Shown: positions 1 to 8,812, numbered from the stretch's first letter. The stretch: DNA of 64,000 nucleotides from Kribbella soli (GCF_004331345.1 NZ_SJJZ01000007.1:34653-98652); one strand, 5' to 3'. Notes: generated from the sequence alone by a model not told the origin. Numbers and translations are program-made.

Positions 1-82
1 GCTCGTCGAGCACACGCTCGGGGCGGCCGATCTGCAGCCAGTGCGCGGCCATCCGCAGCCGTGCCTCACTCGGTTCGTTCAC
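1..82 (-). CDS. Partial CDS (N-terminal end), possibly TPR-like helical protein
   Basis: Only the first 27 codons lie in the window; the gene runs off the left edge. It starts at GTG (82-80), overlapping the TGA of the upstream membrane protein gene in a GTGA arrangement, so the two are probably translationally coupled. The visible peptide begins VNEPSEARLRMAAHWLQIGR and continues with residues that look like the first helices of a tetratricopeptide-type protein (small/large alternation, W and G spacing). Too little is present to name a function; the TPR suggestion is an inference from helix pattern only. Confidence 0.5.
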   Translation of the reverse strand, partial: MNEPSEARLRMAAHWLQIGRPERVLDE

Positions 83-528
83 AGCACCACCGTCACCAGG
101 AAGAGGATCAACGCCTCGGCGATCGCGCCGCCGATCGTCACCGCGATCCCCCAGCCCCACAGGGATCCGTAGTCCGCGCCGCGCAATTGGAACGCGCGGT
201 CCATCGGACGCTGCAGCCGGAGCTGGACCATGCAGCACAGTACGGCGACAACGCGGATGCTCACGCGGAGACCCGACGTGACGCCGGCGTCGTCGTACAG
301 CAGGACGAACACGCCGATCACCGCGAGCATGCCGACCAGTCCGGTCAGCAGGATCAGCCGGCGTTTGGCAGCGTCGACACCGAGCCGGCCCGCGTTGAGG
401 AAAGCCACGGTCGTGGACGCGAGCACGCCGCCGAAGAACGCGACGTACGTCTGGGACATCAGGCGCCACGGGCGCGCCGACATGTCCACGCCGGCGCCGA
501 CGGTCGGGCGCAGGAGTTCGTCCGGCAT
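79..528 (-). CDS. Small four-helix integral membrane protein, unknown function
   Basis: 149 residues. After a hydrophilic N-terminus containing LLRPTVG there are about four hydrophobic segments (near residues 24-44, 57-77, 85-102 and 124-148), so it should sit in the cytoplasmic membrane. The ATG at 528 is chosen because it leaves the upstream HIT gene region free. The longer frame reading back to 936 would run antisense through the HIT gene and is rejected. The stop overlaps the GTG of the next leftward gene. I do not recognise a named family. Confidence 0.7.
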   Translation of the reverse strand: MPDELLRPTVGAGVDMSARPWRLMSQTYVAFFGGVLASTTVAFLNAGRLGVDAAKRRLILLTGLVGMLAVIGVFVLLYDDAGVTSGLRVSIRVVAVLCCMVQLRLQRPMDRAFQLRGADYGSLWGWGIAVTIGGAIAEALILFLVTVVL

Positions 529-585
529 CGGGCTCCAGGTGCAGATGGGCAGAGGTTCGGCTCGCGCAGTGTATAGCCTGGGCCG

Positions 586-990
586 ATGAGCGAGAACTGC
601 ATCTTCTGCGGGATCGTGGCCGGCGCCATTCCCTCCACGCGGGTCGCCGAGACCGACCGGGCGATCGCGTTCATGGACATCAACCCCGGCACGCCCGGAC
701 ACCTGCTGGTGGTGCCGCGCGAACACTCGACCGATCTCCGCGAGGCCGCTCCCGAGGACCTCACCGCGGCGACGCTGCTCGCCCAGTCGCTGGTCTCCCG
801 GGTGATCGACCGCCTGGACGCCGACGGCGCCAACCTGCTGAGCTGCATCGGCGCCGAGGCGTGGCAATCCGTGTTCCACACCCACCTGCACGTCATCCCC
901 CGCTACAAGGACGATCCCCTCCAGCTCCCCTGGCACCCGACGCCTGGAGACCTGGAGGAGATCAACGCAACGGCCGCCAAGCTCACCTGA
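586..990 (+). CDS. HIT family nucleotide hydrolase/transferase
   Basis: 134 residues, the usual size of an Hint/HIT-branch protein. The N-terminal CIFCGIVAG segment carries the paired cysteines often seen in this branch, and the histidine triad is at about residue 93 (HTHLHVIPRY). HIT proteins act on purine nucleotide alpha-phosphates, such as adenosine phosphoramidates or dinucleotides; the exact substrate cannot be read from sequence. It is divergent from the small membrane protein and its 3' end overlaps the convergent epoxide hydrolase gene by 8 bp. Confidence 0.9.
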   Translation: MSENCIFCGIVAGAIPSTRVAETDRAIAFMDINPGTPGHLLVVPREHSTDLREAAPEDLTAATLLAQSLVSRVIDRLDADGANLLSCIGAEAWQSVFHTHLHVIPRYKDDPLQLPWHPTPGDLEEINATAAKLT

Positions 991-2125
991 GCGAGGAGAA
1001 GAACTCGCGGAGGTCCTGAGCGAGCAGGTCCGGCGCGTCCTGGGTGGCCCAGTGGCTGCCGCGGTCGAACTCGTGCCAGGACACGATGTTCGCGTGGTCC
1101 CGCTCAGCGAACCGACGGAGCGGCCGGAAGTCGAACGCGAAGCTGGCCAGCGCGGTCGGCGCGGTGGTCGGCTCCTTCGGGTGATCGGCGTGCTTGTCCT
1201 CGTAGTAGAAGCGCGCGGACGACGCGGCGGTGTTCGTCAGCCAGTAGATCGTCGCGTTGGTCAGGACGTGCTCGTCGGCGCAGCTGCTGAGCAGCTGCGC
1301 GATCCACGCGAGCTGACCGGTCGGCGAGTCTGCCAGCGCGTGGGCGATGTTCTGCGGCGCCTGCTCCTGCAGCTTGGCGTACGCGCCCAGGTTCTCGTTG
1401 AAGAACTGCAGGAAGTGCAGGTACCCCTGCTCCTCCTCGGTGAGGTTCTCCAGCTCCGCCGGGTCCCCGCTCGGGAACGAGAACAGCTGGGTCACGTGTA
1501 CGCCGATCACATGCTCCGGATCGACCCGTCCGACCTCCGGGGACACGTAGGACCCGCCGTCGTTGCCATGAGCGCCGTACCGCTCGTAGCCGAGCCGGCG
1601 CATCAGCTCGGCCCACGCCGCCGCCACCCGGTACCTGTTCCAGCCGCGGTCCTTCGTGGGACCGGAGAAGCCGAAACCTGGGACGGTCGGGATGACCAGA
1701 TGGAACGCCTGCCCGCCGTTCTGCGGGTTGGTCAGCGGCTCGATCAGGTCGACGTACTCGAGCGACGTGTTCGGCCAGCCGTGGGTGAGGATCAGCGGGA
1801 TCGCGTCCGGGTCGGCCGAGCGGAGGTGGAAGAAGTGCACGTTCTGACCGTCGATCTCGGTCACGAACTGCGGGTAAGAGTTCAGCCGCTCCTCCCACTT
1901 CCGCCAGTCGTACGACGTCAGCCACTGCTCGGTCAGGCGCCGCACGTAGGACAGCGGCACGCCGTACTCCCACTCGGGAGGCAGCGGTCCGGTCTGGACG
2001 GCGCCGGTGTAGTCGATGTCGAGCTCGCTCGCCCACCGGGTGCGGGTGAGGCGGTCACGCAGGTCGTCCAGCTCGGCCTGCGGAACGTCGATGCGGAAGG
2101 GCCGGATCTCGGTGTTGTTCGTCAT
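983..2125 (-). CDS. Epoxide hydrolase (alpha/beta hydrolase with EHN domain)
   Basis: 380 residues, typical of microsomal-type bacterial epoxide hydrolases. The N-terminal EHN lid segment begins RPFRIDVPQAELDDL. The HGWP oxyanion-hole motif is at about residue 115, the nucleophile elbow is HGNDGGS (Asp nucleophile; the commoner family form is GGDWG), and a C-terminal RGSHWA supplies the catalytic histidine. Known family chemistry is hydrolysis of an epoxide to a diol through an ester on Asp. It is divergent from the WYL regulator at 2188, with a short inverted repeat between them, so it is probably that regulator's target. Confidence 0.88.
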   Translation of the reverse strand: MTNNTEIRPFRIDVPQAELDDLRDRLTRTRWASELDIDYTGAVQTGPLPPEWEYGVPLSYVRRLTEQWLTSYDWRKWEERLNSYPQFVTEIDGQNVHFFHLRSADPDAIPLILTHGWPNTSLEYVDLIEPLTNPQNGGQAFHLVIPTVPGFGFSGPTKDRGWNRYRVAAAWAELMRRLGYERYGAHGNDGGSYVSPEVGRVDPEHVIGVHVTQLFSFPSGDPAELENLTEEEQGYLHFLQFFNENLGAYAKLQEQAPQNIAHALADSPTGQLAWIAQLLSSCADEHVLTNATIYWLTNTAASSARFYYEDKHADHPKEPTTAPTALASFAFDFRPLRRFAERDHANIVSWHEFDRGSHWATQDAPDLLAQDLREFFSSLR

Positions 2126-2143
2126 GTCTTCACGCTAGAAGCC

Positions 2144-2168
2144 CATTAGGCGAGTTAGCTTCCTAATG
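2144..2168. promoter_or_regulatory. Inverted repeat in the epoxide hydrolase/WYL divergent promoter
   Basis: CATTAGG (2144-2150) and CCTAATG (2162-2168) form a perfect 7-bp inverted repeat with 11 bp between the arms, about 18 bp centre to centre (two helical turns). It sits in the 62-bp gap between the two divergent starts, a good position for an operator of the WYL regulator. Operator function is inferred from position. Confidence 0.5.
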
Positions 2169-2187
2169 ATCTGCCAGACTTTCGGAC

Positions 2188-3150
2188 ATGATCGAGACCT
2201 CGGCGAGGCTCCTGAAACTGCTCACGTTGTTGCAGTCGCCGCGCGACTGGACCGGCGCCGAGCTGGCAGCGAAGTTGCAGGTCAGCCCCCGGACCGTGCG
2301 GACTGATGTCGAGCGGCTGCGGTCGCTCGGCTACCCGGTTGACGCCACCCGCGGCTCCGTAGGTGGTTATCGGCTGGGAGCGGGGGCTGCACTGCCGCCG
2401 TTGCTGCTGGACGATGACGAGGCCGTGGCGGTGGTAGTCGGGCTCCGGAAGGCGGCCGGCGTTGCTGGAGTGGAGGAGATCTCGCTGCGTGCGTTGAGCA
2501 AGCTGGAGCAGGTCCTGCCATCGCGGCTGCGTCGGCGGGTCAACACCCTCGCGAGCTACACAGTGCAGGTGCCGCCGGATCAGGTGGGTCCACAGGTCGA
2601 TCCAGAGCTGCTGACGCAACTGGCTGCACTCTGTCGGGACCGGGAGCAGTTGAGATTCGACTACCTGGCGCATGGCGGGTCGGAGACGCTCCGGCGCGTC
2701 GAGCCGCACCGGCTGGTCAACTGGGGCCGGCGCTGGTACCTGGTCGCGTTCGACCTGGAGAGAAACGATTGGCGGACGTTTCGGGTGGATCGGGTGCGGC
2801 CGCGGATTCCGACCGGTCCGCGGTTCGCTCCACGCGAGCTACCCGAGGATGGTGACGTGGCGGCCTACGTGTCTCGGCGGGTGTCTGCTGCGGCCTGGCG
2901 GTACCGGGCATCCGTGGAGGTCGCCGTACCTGCGTCGATGCTTGCTGAGCAGCTCACGGCTGCCGTTGGGGTGGTCGAGCCGATCGATGCGGGGCGGTGT
3001 CTGCTGCAGACAGGTGCTGACAGTGTGCAGACTCTCGCGGTGCACCTCAGTCTGCTCGACGCGGACTTTGTCGTGCTCGAAGGTCCTCCGGAGCTGACGG
3101 CGTACCTGGAGCGGCTGGCCGAGCGCTACCGGCGCGCAACGAGCTCGTAG
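2188..3150 (+). CDS. HTH/WYL-domain transcriptional regulator
   Basis: 320 residues. The N-terminal winged helix-turn-helix (about residues 5-60, TGAELAAKLQVSPRTVRTDV) is of the DeoR/HTH_11 kind. Further on, a WYL domain is recognisable by RRVEPHRLVNWGRRWYLVAF near residues 170-190, followed by a C-terminal WCX-like extension. Such proteins are ligand-responsive transcription factors, the WYL fold being the sensor. It is divergent from the epoxide hydrolase, which it probably controls through the inverted repeat at 2144-2168. The 3' end overlaps convergent pimA by 25 bp. Confidence 0.88.
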   Translation: MIETSARLLKLLTLLQSPRDWTGAELAAKLQVSPRTVRTDVERLRSLGYPVDATRGSVGGYRLGAGAALPPLLLDDDEAVAVVVGLRKAAGVAGVEEISLRALSKLEQVLPSRLRRRVNTLASYTVQVPPDQVGPQVDPELLTQLAALCRDREQLRFDYLAHGGSETLRRVEPHRLVNWGRRWYLVAFDLERNDWRTFRVDRVRPRIPTGPRFAPRELPEDGDVAAYVSRRVSAAAWRYRASVEVAVPASMLAEQLTAAVGVVEPIDAGRCLLQTGADSVQTLAVHLSLLDADFVVLEGPPELTAYLERLAERYRRATSS

Positions 3151-4226
3151 ACGGACAGCAGTTCCGGCAGCAGGACGGACCAGTCGTACTTCGGTACGGC
3201 GGCCAGCCCTACGGACCGGAGCTGCTCGCGCTCATCGGGCCGACGCAGCAGCCGGAGAGCACGAGCCGCCAGCTCCCCCGCGTTCCCGGGCTCGAACAAC
3301 TCCCCCAGCTGCCGGCCCTCCAGCACGTGCCGGAACGCGGGCAGGTCACTCGCCAGCACCGGCGCGCCCGCAGCCATCGCCTCCAGCAACACGATGCCGA
3401 AGCTCTCGCCGCCGAGATGCGGGGCGACGTACAGATCCGAGCCGGCGAGCATGTCCGCGCGAGCCTCGTCGTCGATCGCGCCCAGGAACAGCACGTTGTC
3501 GTGATACCGCCGCCGCAACGCCTCGTCAGCTTGACCTGATCCGGCGACCAGGACCTTCAACCGTGGACGCTCGGCGATCAACGCCGGTACGGCGTCCAGC
3601 AGCACGCCGAGGCCCTTGCGCGGCTCGTCGAGCCGGCCCAGGAAGCTGATCGTGCCGTCCTCGCCCATCCACTCCGGACGCGGGCTGCCTTTGAACCGGG
3701 CGGTGTAGAGCCCGTTCGGGATCACTACAGCCTCGCCGCCGATGTGCTGCACCATCATCGACCGGGCGTTCTCGGAGACCGCGATCCGGGCGTCGATCTT
3801 CTCCAGCGCCGGCCGGAGCAGGCTGGACGCGACGCTCATCGCCCGGGACCGGACCTGCCAGGTGTGGAACGTGGCGACGAAGGGCCCGTCGGCGGACCAC
3901 AGCGCAATGATCGACGCACTCGGGGTGGTCGGCTCGTGGACGTGGACCACGTCGAAGTTCCCGTCGGCGAGCCAGCTCTTCACACGCGCCGCCGTCCGCG
4001 GACCGAACGTCACGCGGGCGACCGACCCGTTGTACGGCACGCCGACGGCCCGTCCGGACGAGACGACGTACGGCGGGATCGCGCTGTCCGGCGACGCGTC
4101 GTCGACCGGGGCCAGGACCGACACCTCGTGCCCGAGGGCGAGCAGCGCTTCGGCGAGGTCGCGGACGTGGTTCTGCACCCCGCCGGGCGTGCCCAGCGAG
4201 TACGGGCAGACCACGCCGATCCTCAT
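3126..4226 (-). CDS. pimA: Phosphatidylinositol alpha-mannosyltransferase (GT4)
   Basis: 366 residues, matching the mycobacterial PimA length. The protein opens MRIGVVCPYSLGTPGGVQNH, the GDP-mannose glycosyltransferase N-terminus with its GGVQ acceptor loop. The GT4 EX7E motif is present (GESFGIVLLEAMAAG). Known role: transfers the first mannose from GDP-mannose to phosphatidylinositol on the inner face of the membrane. It lies downstream of the acyltransferase and pgsA with 16 bp spacing, the conserved PIM order. Confidence 0.92.
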   Translation of the reverse strand: MRIGVVCPYSLGTPGGVQNHVRDLAEALLALGHEVSVLAPVDDASPDSAIPPYVVSSGRAVGVPYNGSVARVTFGPRTAARVKSWLADGNFDVVHVHEPTTPSASIIALWSADGPFVATFHTWQVRSRAMSVASSLLRPALEKIDARIAVSENARSMMVQHIGGEAVVIPNGLYTARFKGSPRPEWMGEDGTISFLGRLDEPRKGLGVLLDAVPALIAERPRLKVLVAGSGQADEALRRRYHDNVLFLGAIDDEARADMLAGSDLYVAPHLGGESFGIVLLEAMAAGAPVLASDLPAFRHVLEGRQLGELFEPGNAGELAARALRLLRRPDEREQLRSVGLAAVPKYDWSVLLPELLSVYELVARR

Positions 4227-4242
4227 AAACCCGATTCTCGCG

Positions 4243-5109
4243 CTAGTCCATGAAGATGCGCTGCAGCATGTGCCAGTCCTGCGGGTGCTCGGCTATGCCG
4301 ATCGCGAAGGCGTCGGCGCAGCGCTGGGTCATCGACGCCGCGCCGCCGTCGGGCTCGACCACGTCATGGAAGGTGATGACGAGATCCGGGCCGTCGTAGT
4401 GCAGCGTCGCCGGAATCAGCGGGGCGCCGGTCTTCAGACTCAATGCGGCCGGTCCGGCCGGCATCCGCGACGGCCGGCCGAAGAACGTCACCGGGACACC
4501 GCGCTCGGACAGGTCCCGGTCGGCGACCAGGCACACGAATCCCCCGGCCCGCAGGCGATCCGCGAGTACGCCGGTGACGTCGTCGTCACCGCCCGTCAGC
4601 GGCAGCACCTCCATACCGAGTTTCTTCCGGTACGCGATGAAGCGGTCGAACAGCGACTCCGGCTGCAGGCGTTCCGCGACCGTCGACACCGGCATCCCGG
4701 TCAGCCCTGCCCAGGCACCCGCGTGGTCGTAGTTCGCCAGGTGCGGCAGCGCGCAGATCACGCCCTGCCCCGCGGCGTACGCGTCCCGCAGCACCTTCTC
4801 GTTGACCGTCCGGACCCGGCCGACGATCTGCTCGTCGGACCACTCGGGCAGGCGGAACGCTTCCTGCCAGTAGCGCAGGTACGACCGCAACCCGGCGTGC
4901 GTGAGCTCGTCGACCTCGGCCTCGCCGGCTTCCGGGCGTACTGCGGCCAGGTTGCCGCGCAGTCGCCGTACGCCGCGGCCGTTGCGGCGGAACGTGCGAT
5001 CCGCCGCCTGCCGGAACAGCCACACGACGGTCCGCTCGGGCAGGCGTCGTACCAAGGTCCAGGCGAGTGCGAAGGCCAGATCGACCGCCCGTTGCCGCAG
5101 ACCGTCCAT
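4243..5109 (-). CDS. Phosphatidylinositol mannoside acyltransferase (PatA-type)
   Basis: 288 residues of the LpxL/HtrB acyltransferase superfamily. The hallmark catalytic histidine segment is PHLANYDHAGAW (HX4D) near residue 125, with DRDLSERGVPVTFFGR further on as the substrate-binding region. In mycobacteria the enzyme acylates the mannose of PIM1/PIM2. The ATG at 5109 starts 2 bp after the pgsA stop, so the two are surely cotranscribed; a longer frame upstream is only the pgsA antiframe. Function rests on motif plus the pgsA-pimA context. Confidence 0.88.
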   Translation of the reverse strand: MDGLRQRAVDLAFALAWTLVRRLPERTVVWLFRQAADRTFRRNGRGVRRLRGNLAAVRPEAGEAEVDELTHAGLRSYLRYWQEAFRLPEWSDEQIVGRVRTVNEKVLRDAYAAGQGVICALPHLANYDHAGAWAGLTGMPVSTVAERLQPESLFDRFIAYRKKLGMEVLPLTGGDDDVTGVLADRLRAGGFVCLVADRDLSERGVPVTFFGRPSRMPAGPAALSLKTGAPLIPATLHYDGPDLVITFHDVVEPDGGAASMTQRCADAFAIGIAEHPQDWHMLQRIFMD

Positions 5110-5111
5110 CG

Positions 5112-5780
5112 TCAGTCGGTCTTCGGCTCCGCCGGCGGGGACGGCGGGGTGTCCAGCCCCGAGTTGGCCGGGTCGGCCAGGACCTGCTTGCGCACCGAGA
5201 GCGACCGCTGGACAACGGTGATCGTGCTCGCCGCGGCGAGGTACCAGATCACGATCTCCAGCAGGATCGGCAGATCGAAGACGTCGGAGAAGAACGCCAG
5301 GACCAGCGTGAGCACCAGGCGGTCCGCGCGCTCGGCGAGGCCACCGCTCGCCTTCAGGCCCAGGCTTTCGGCCTTGGCCCGCGCGTACGACGTGACCGCG
5401 CCCATCACCAGCGCCCACAGCGTCACGGCCGCCATCAGCGTCGAGTCGCCGGCCCGCGAGTTCGCGTAGTACATCACCAGGCCGCCATAGACCGCGCCGT
5501 CGGCGATCCGGTCCAGCGTCGAGTCGAGGAACGAGCCCCACTTCGACGACGTACCCGACGTCCGGGCCATGTGGCCGTCGATCAGGTCCGAGAACACGAA
5601 ACAGGTGATGACCACCGTGCCGATCCACAGCTGGCCGCGCGGGAAGAAGATCAGCGCCCCGGCGGACACACCGATGGTGCCGACCAGCGTGACCACGTCG
5701 GCGCTCACGCCGAGCTTGAGCAAGAGGGTGGCGATCGGCGTGATCACCTTGGTCCAGAACTGCCGGAATCTGTTAAGCAT
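5112..5780 (-). CDS. pgsA: CDP-alcohol phosphatidyltransferase, phosphatidylinositol (phosphate) synthase
   Basis: 222 residues with about six membrane segments. The CDP-alcohol phosphotransferase signature D-G-X2-A-R-X8-G-X3-D-X3-D is intact, from DGHMAR through GSFLDSTLD. Position immediately upstream of the PIM acyltransferase and pimA identifies it as the PI(P) synthase rather than a glycerophosphate enzyme. The start is taken at ATG 5780; an in-frame GTG 21 nt upstream (VNYDRVA...) is possible, and no strong ribosome site favours either. In mycobacteria the gene just upstream is the HIT gene; here that gene is about 8 kb away. Confidence 0.9.
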   Translation of the reverse strand: MLNRFRQFWTKVITPIATLLLKLGVSADVVTLVGTIGVSAGALIFFPRGQLWIGTVVITCFVFSDLIDGHMARTSGTSSKWGSFLDSTLDRIADGAVYGGLVMYYANSRAGDSTLMAAVTLWALVMGAVTSYARAKAESLGLKASGGLAERADRLVLTLVLAFFSDVFDLPILLEIVIWYLAAASTITVVQRSLSVRKQVLADPANSGLDTPPSPPAEPKTD

Positions 5781-5889
5781 GGCGACGCGATCGTAGTTCA
5801 CCCGGCCGGCGCACCGGTGACAAGGCACGGGTTTCGGCCTGCGCGGAGCCTTCGCACGGGGGATGCTGGTGGGTGAGGAGGTGACCGCC

Positions 5890-6840
5890 ATGCGTCGCAG
5901 ACAGCTCGCGGGCGCGCTCGTCCTCCTCCTGGCGGCTGGTGGTTGCTCGGTCGCCCAGCGCGCGAACGGCACGGCTCCGGCTCCCCTGCCACCCTCGGTG
6001 ATCATCCCGACCGCCATCGCTCCCCCGCAGCCCGAGGGGCTGGACGGTACGTCGGGAGCGCGCGGGCCACAGGTGTGTACGGCGATCACGCGGCCGCTGA
6101 CCACGAAGTTCCGCGGCCCGGTGACGGCCAAGCCGAACGCCTGGAACGACGGTGGTCTTCCGGCGTTGGACCTCTGCACCCTGCTGCTCGGAGACCTGCC
6201 GGTCACCATCGGCGTGAGCGCGCTGCCGATCCAGCCCGACACACTCAGCCGGCTCGTGGAGAATCCCGGGGCGGTCGAGCCGCTGCCGGAGCTCGGGCCG
6301 GAAGCGACCGTCAGCGAGTCGCGGATCGTCTTCCGGGTCGCAGACCGTGCGGTGCGGATCAGCCCGGCCGGCGGCATCGACCGCGATCCCGCGGACGGGA
6401 TCGAGAAGGCACGAGCGATCGCGATCGCGCTGGCCGCGCGGGACGCCGTACCCCGTACCCTGCGGCCGGCCCGGCAGGCGGACGAGACGTGTCAGCTGTC
6501 GACCTCGGCGGCCGAGCGGTTCATCCGGCTGCAGGTGCAGCTGCGGCGGGACTATCGGGTGAAGGGCGCGCTGACCTGCATCTGGGGAACGTACGACGCG
6601 ACCGTGTCGATCGTGGAGGCGTTCGACCAGCCGACGATCCCGGAAGCGCAGCGGGTGCCACCACCACGGTTCGCACCGATCGGGCAGCCCGGCTACTACA
6701 TCCCCGAGGCCGGCGAGCTCGTGTTCCGCCAGGGTCGCCGGGTCGTCCGCGTCACCGCGCTCACGAACCCCCCGCGCGAGGTCACGCTCGCGACGCTCAC
6801 CAACCTGGTCGACCCGATGCTCCCGCTCTTCTTGCGCTGA
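5890..6840 (+). CDS. Putative lipoprotein, unknown function
   Basis: 316 residues. ATG 5890 is chosen because GAGGAGG lies just upstream and because the protein then starts with a classic lipoprotein signal (MRRRQ, a hydrophobic stretch, lipobox LAAGGC with Cys at about residue 19). A proline-rich linker follows. The mature part has four further cysteines (VCTAI, DLCTL, ETCQL, LTCIW) that could form two disulfides outside the membrane. I recognise no family. It is the first gene of the segment separating pgsA from the HIT-thrS genes. Confidence 0.75.
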   Translation: MRRRQLAGALVLLLAAGGCSVAQRANGTAPAPLPPSVIIPTAIAPPQPEGLDGTSGARGPQVCTAITRPLTTKFRGPVTAKPNAWNDGGLPALDLCTLLLGDLPVTIGVSALPIQPDTLSRLVENPGAVEPLPELGPEATVSESRIVFRVADRAVRISPAGGIDRDPADGIEKARAIAIALAARDAVPRTLRPARQADETCQLSTSAAERFIRLQVQLRRDYRVKGALTCIWGTYDATVSIVEAFDQPTIPEAQRVPPPRFAPIGQPGYYIPEAGELVFRQGRRVVRVTALTNPPREVTLATLTNLVDPMLPLFLR

Positions 6841-6897
6841 ACTTTCCGGTCCAGACCAGCGTCCAACCACCATCTGTCAGTAATGGGGGTGGTGGAA

Positions 6898-7815
6898 ATG
6901 CGCACACTTCTCAGGTACGGCGGGTTGATGGCCGCCGCGACGCTCACCACGGGACTGCTCACGGCCGGCACGGCGACGGCGGAGCAGAGCGCGACGACGG
7001 CGCCGTGCAGGATCTCAGTCGGCTCGGTGACGGCCGGCGGAGATCACCGGATGCAGACCTTCGCGGCGACCGCGCCGGTCACGAAGGTCACCGACAAGAT
7101 CGTCGCGAAGGACGTCTACGCGGACGGCCAGACGCGGCTCAGCGCGGCCGTCAGGTACGGCCCGGGCGAGGGCTCCGAGCTGCACACCGGCCAGGTGGTG
7201 CTGGGATCGGTGCTGTACGACTTCTCGTACCGGACGCCGACCGGCGGCGGGACGGTGTCGCAGAAGGTGCTCACGCGAGTCGGGCCGGGCTGGCAGAACT
7301 ACCGGAGCCTTGACCGCTCGACGGTAGGGGCACTCTCGGTCGAATGGTCGCTGACCAACGACGGGGCGGAGCTGGAACGCCGCACCGTCAAGACCGAGAA
7401 CGGGCGGATCTACCGTCACATGGACGGTTGGGCGTCCAACTTCCGCGGCGTGAAAGGGATGGCGTTGATCAGCCAGACCTCGACGTACGACACGTTCCTG
7501 ATGACGCACAGCACCGGCCGGCTGTACACCGCCCGCCTCCCGCGCGTCAGCGGGCACATCATCCAGCCGGTAGTGAAGCCGATCCGGATGTCGACCTGGG
7601 GGGTGTTCGAGACGCTGGTGGCCGCACCGTGCGGTCAAGGCACGATCGTCCTCGGCATCGACCGCGACACCGGCAACGGCTACCTGTACTCCGTTGGCCA
7701 CGCCAACGGACTCTCGACGGTCATCAAGGGCCTCGGCAAGGCTCCCGGCACGTTCAAGGACCCGGTGTACTTCAGCTGGACCAAGTTTGGCGACCCGCTG
7801 CTCTTCGGCGAGTGA
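6898..7815 (+). CDS. Secreted protein, first of two tandem paralogues
   Basis: 305 residues. ATG 6898 is preferred over ATG 6883 because a purine-rich GGGGGTGGTGGAA precedes it and it gives a clean Sec signal (MRTLLRYGG, hydrophobic core, cleavage after TATA). The mature protein shares many blocks with the next gene: SVTAGGDH, VGPGWQ-YRSLDRST, LISQTSTYDTFLM, LYTARLP, STW-FETLVAA, GHANG and a FKDPVYFSW-type end. The repeated short blocks with aromatic and Gly residues resemble a lectin-like or beta-propeller exoprotein, but I cannot name it. 12 bp separates it from the paralogue. Confidence 0.75.
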   Translation: MRTLLRYGGLMAAATLTTGLLTAGTATAEQSATTAPCRISVGSVTAGGDHRMQTFAATAPVTKVTDKIVAKDVYADGQTRLSAAVRYGPGEGSELHTGQVVLGSVLYDFSYRTPTGGGTVSQKVLTRVGPGWQNYRSLDRSTVGALSVEWSLTNDGAELERRTVKTENGRIYRHMDGWASNFRGVKGMALISQTSTYDTFLMTHSTGRLYTARLPRVSGHIIQPVVKPIRMSTWGVFETLVAAPCGQGTIVLGIDRDTGNGYLYSVGHANGLSTVIKGLGKAPGTFKDPVYFSWTKFGDPLLFGE

Positions 7816-7827
7816 CCTGGGGGACAA

Positions 7828-8748
7828 ATGAACAACTGGACGAAATACGGCGCGGTTCTGGCCGCGGGGGTTCTCAGCGCTGGTCTCCTGACCGGACCGG
7901 CGTCAGCGCAACCCAGCAGCACCGCCCGTGAATGCGGGCTCAATCTCGGATCGGTGACGGCCGGCGGCGATCACCGAGAGCAGGTCATCACGGCCGACGG
8001 TGATGTGGCCGACAACCGGATCGTCGCCAAGGACCTATTTCCCGACGTGCAGGTCCGTCTGCACGCGACGCTCCGGTACGGCGCCGCAGAGGTCGGCGGC
8101 ACGGCGCACCAGGGCCCGGTCATCATGGGCTCGACGATGTACGACAGCAGTTACCTGACGGCGGACGGCTCGGGGGCCGTGACGGAGAGGCAGCTCACCC
8201 GGGTCGGGCCCGGCTGGCAGGTCTACCGGAGTCTCGACCGGTCGACGTACGTCACCGCGACCACGCAGCGGGACACGGAGTACTCGCTGCACAACGACGG
8301 CACGCTGTACCGCCGGAACGTCACCTACAAGAACGGTGTCGCGAGCCGGCAGATCACCGGATGGCAGTCCGGCTACCGGGGCGTGAAGGCGATGACGCTG
8401 ATCAGCCAGACCTCGACGTACGACACGTTCCTGATGACCCTGACCTCCGGCAAGCTGTACACGGCCCGGCTGCCGTTGGCCGGCGGGCACATCATCCCCG
8501 GGGTGGTGAAGCAGGTCCGGGGCTCGACGTGGCAGGGGTTCGAGACGCTGGTGGCGGCCGCGTGCGACAACGGCGTACTCCTGCTCGGCATCGACAAGGA
8601 CACCGGGTCCGCCTACCTGTACAACGTTGGGCACGCCAACGGTACCGCGACCTCGATCAAGATGATCCGCAAGGTGCCCGGCTCGTTCAAGGAGCCGGTC
8701 TACTTCCACTGGCAGCTGTTCACCGGCGAGCGACTGGCCGGCGACTGA
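7828..8748 (+). CDS. Secreted protein, second of two tandem paralogues
   Basis: 306 residues, preceded by GGGGGACAA. The signal peptide (MNNWTKYGAVLAAGVLSAGL) ends near PASA. It shares its whole length and the diagnostic blocks (SVTAGGDH, GPGWQVYRSLDRST, STYDTFLM, LYTARLPLAGGHII, FETLVAAACD, YNVGHANG) with the gene before it, so the pair arose by tandem duplication. Each copy keeps two conserved cysteines, one near the mature N-terminus (ECGLNLGSV) and one in the AACDNG segment, suggesting a disulfide. Function unknown. A strong terminator follows. Confidence 0.75.
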   Translation: MNNWTKYGAVLAAGVLSAGLLTGPASAQPSSTARECGLNLGSVTAGGDHREQVITADGDVADNRIVAKDLFPDVQVRLHATLRYGAAEVGGTAHQGPVIMGSTMYDSSYLTADGSGAVTERQLTRVGPGWQVYRSLDRSTYVTATTQRDTEYSLHNDGTLYRRNVTYKNGVASRQITGWQSGYRGVKAMTLISQTSTYDTFLMTLTSGKLYTARLPLAGGHIIPGVVKQVRGSTWQGFETLVAAACDNGVLLLGIDKDTGSAYLYNVGHANGTATSIKMIRKVPGSFKEPVYFHWQLFTGERLAGD

Positions 8749-8775
8749 TCCTCAGCAACAGCGACTGGTTCAAGG

Positions 8776-8812
8776 GTTCGGCCCGGCTCTTCGGAGCCGG
8801 GCCGAACTTTTT
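8776..8812 (+). terminator. Rho-independent terminator
   Basis: A perfect 14-bp stem (GTTCGGCCCGGCTC, 8776-8789, with its complement 8794-8807) is closed by a UUCG tetraloop on a C-G pair and followed by TTTTT. It ends the two-paralogue transcript and lies between it and the convergent STAND gene. Confidence 0.85.
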
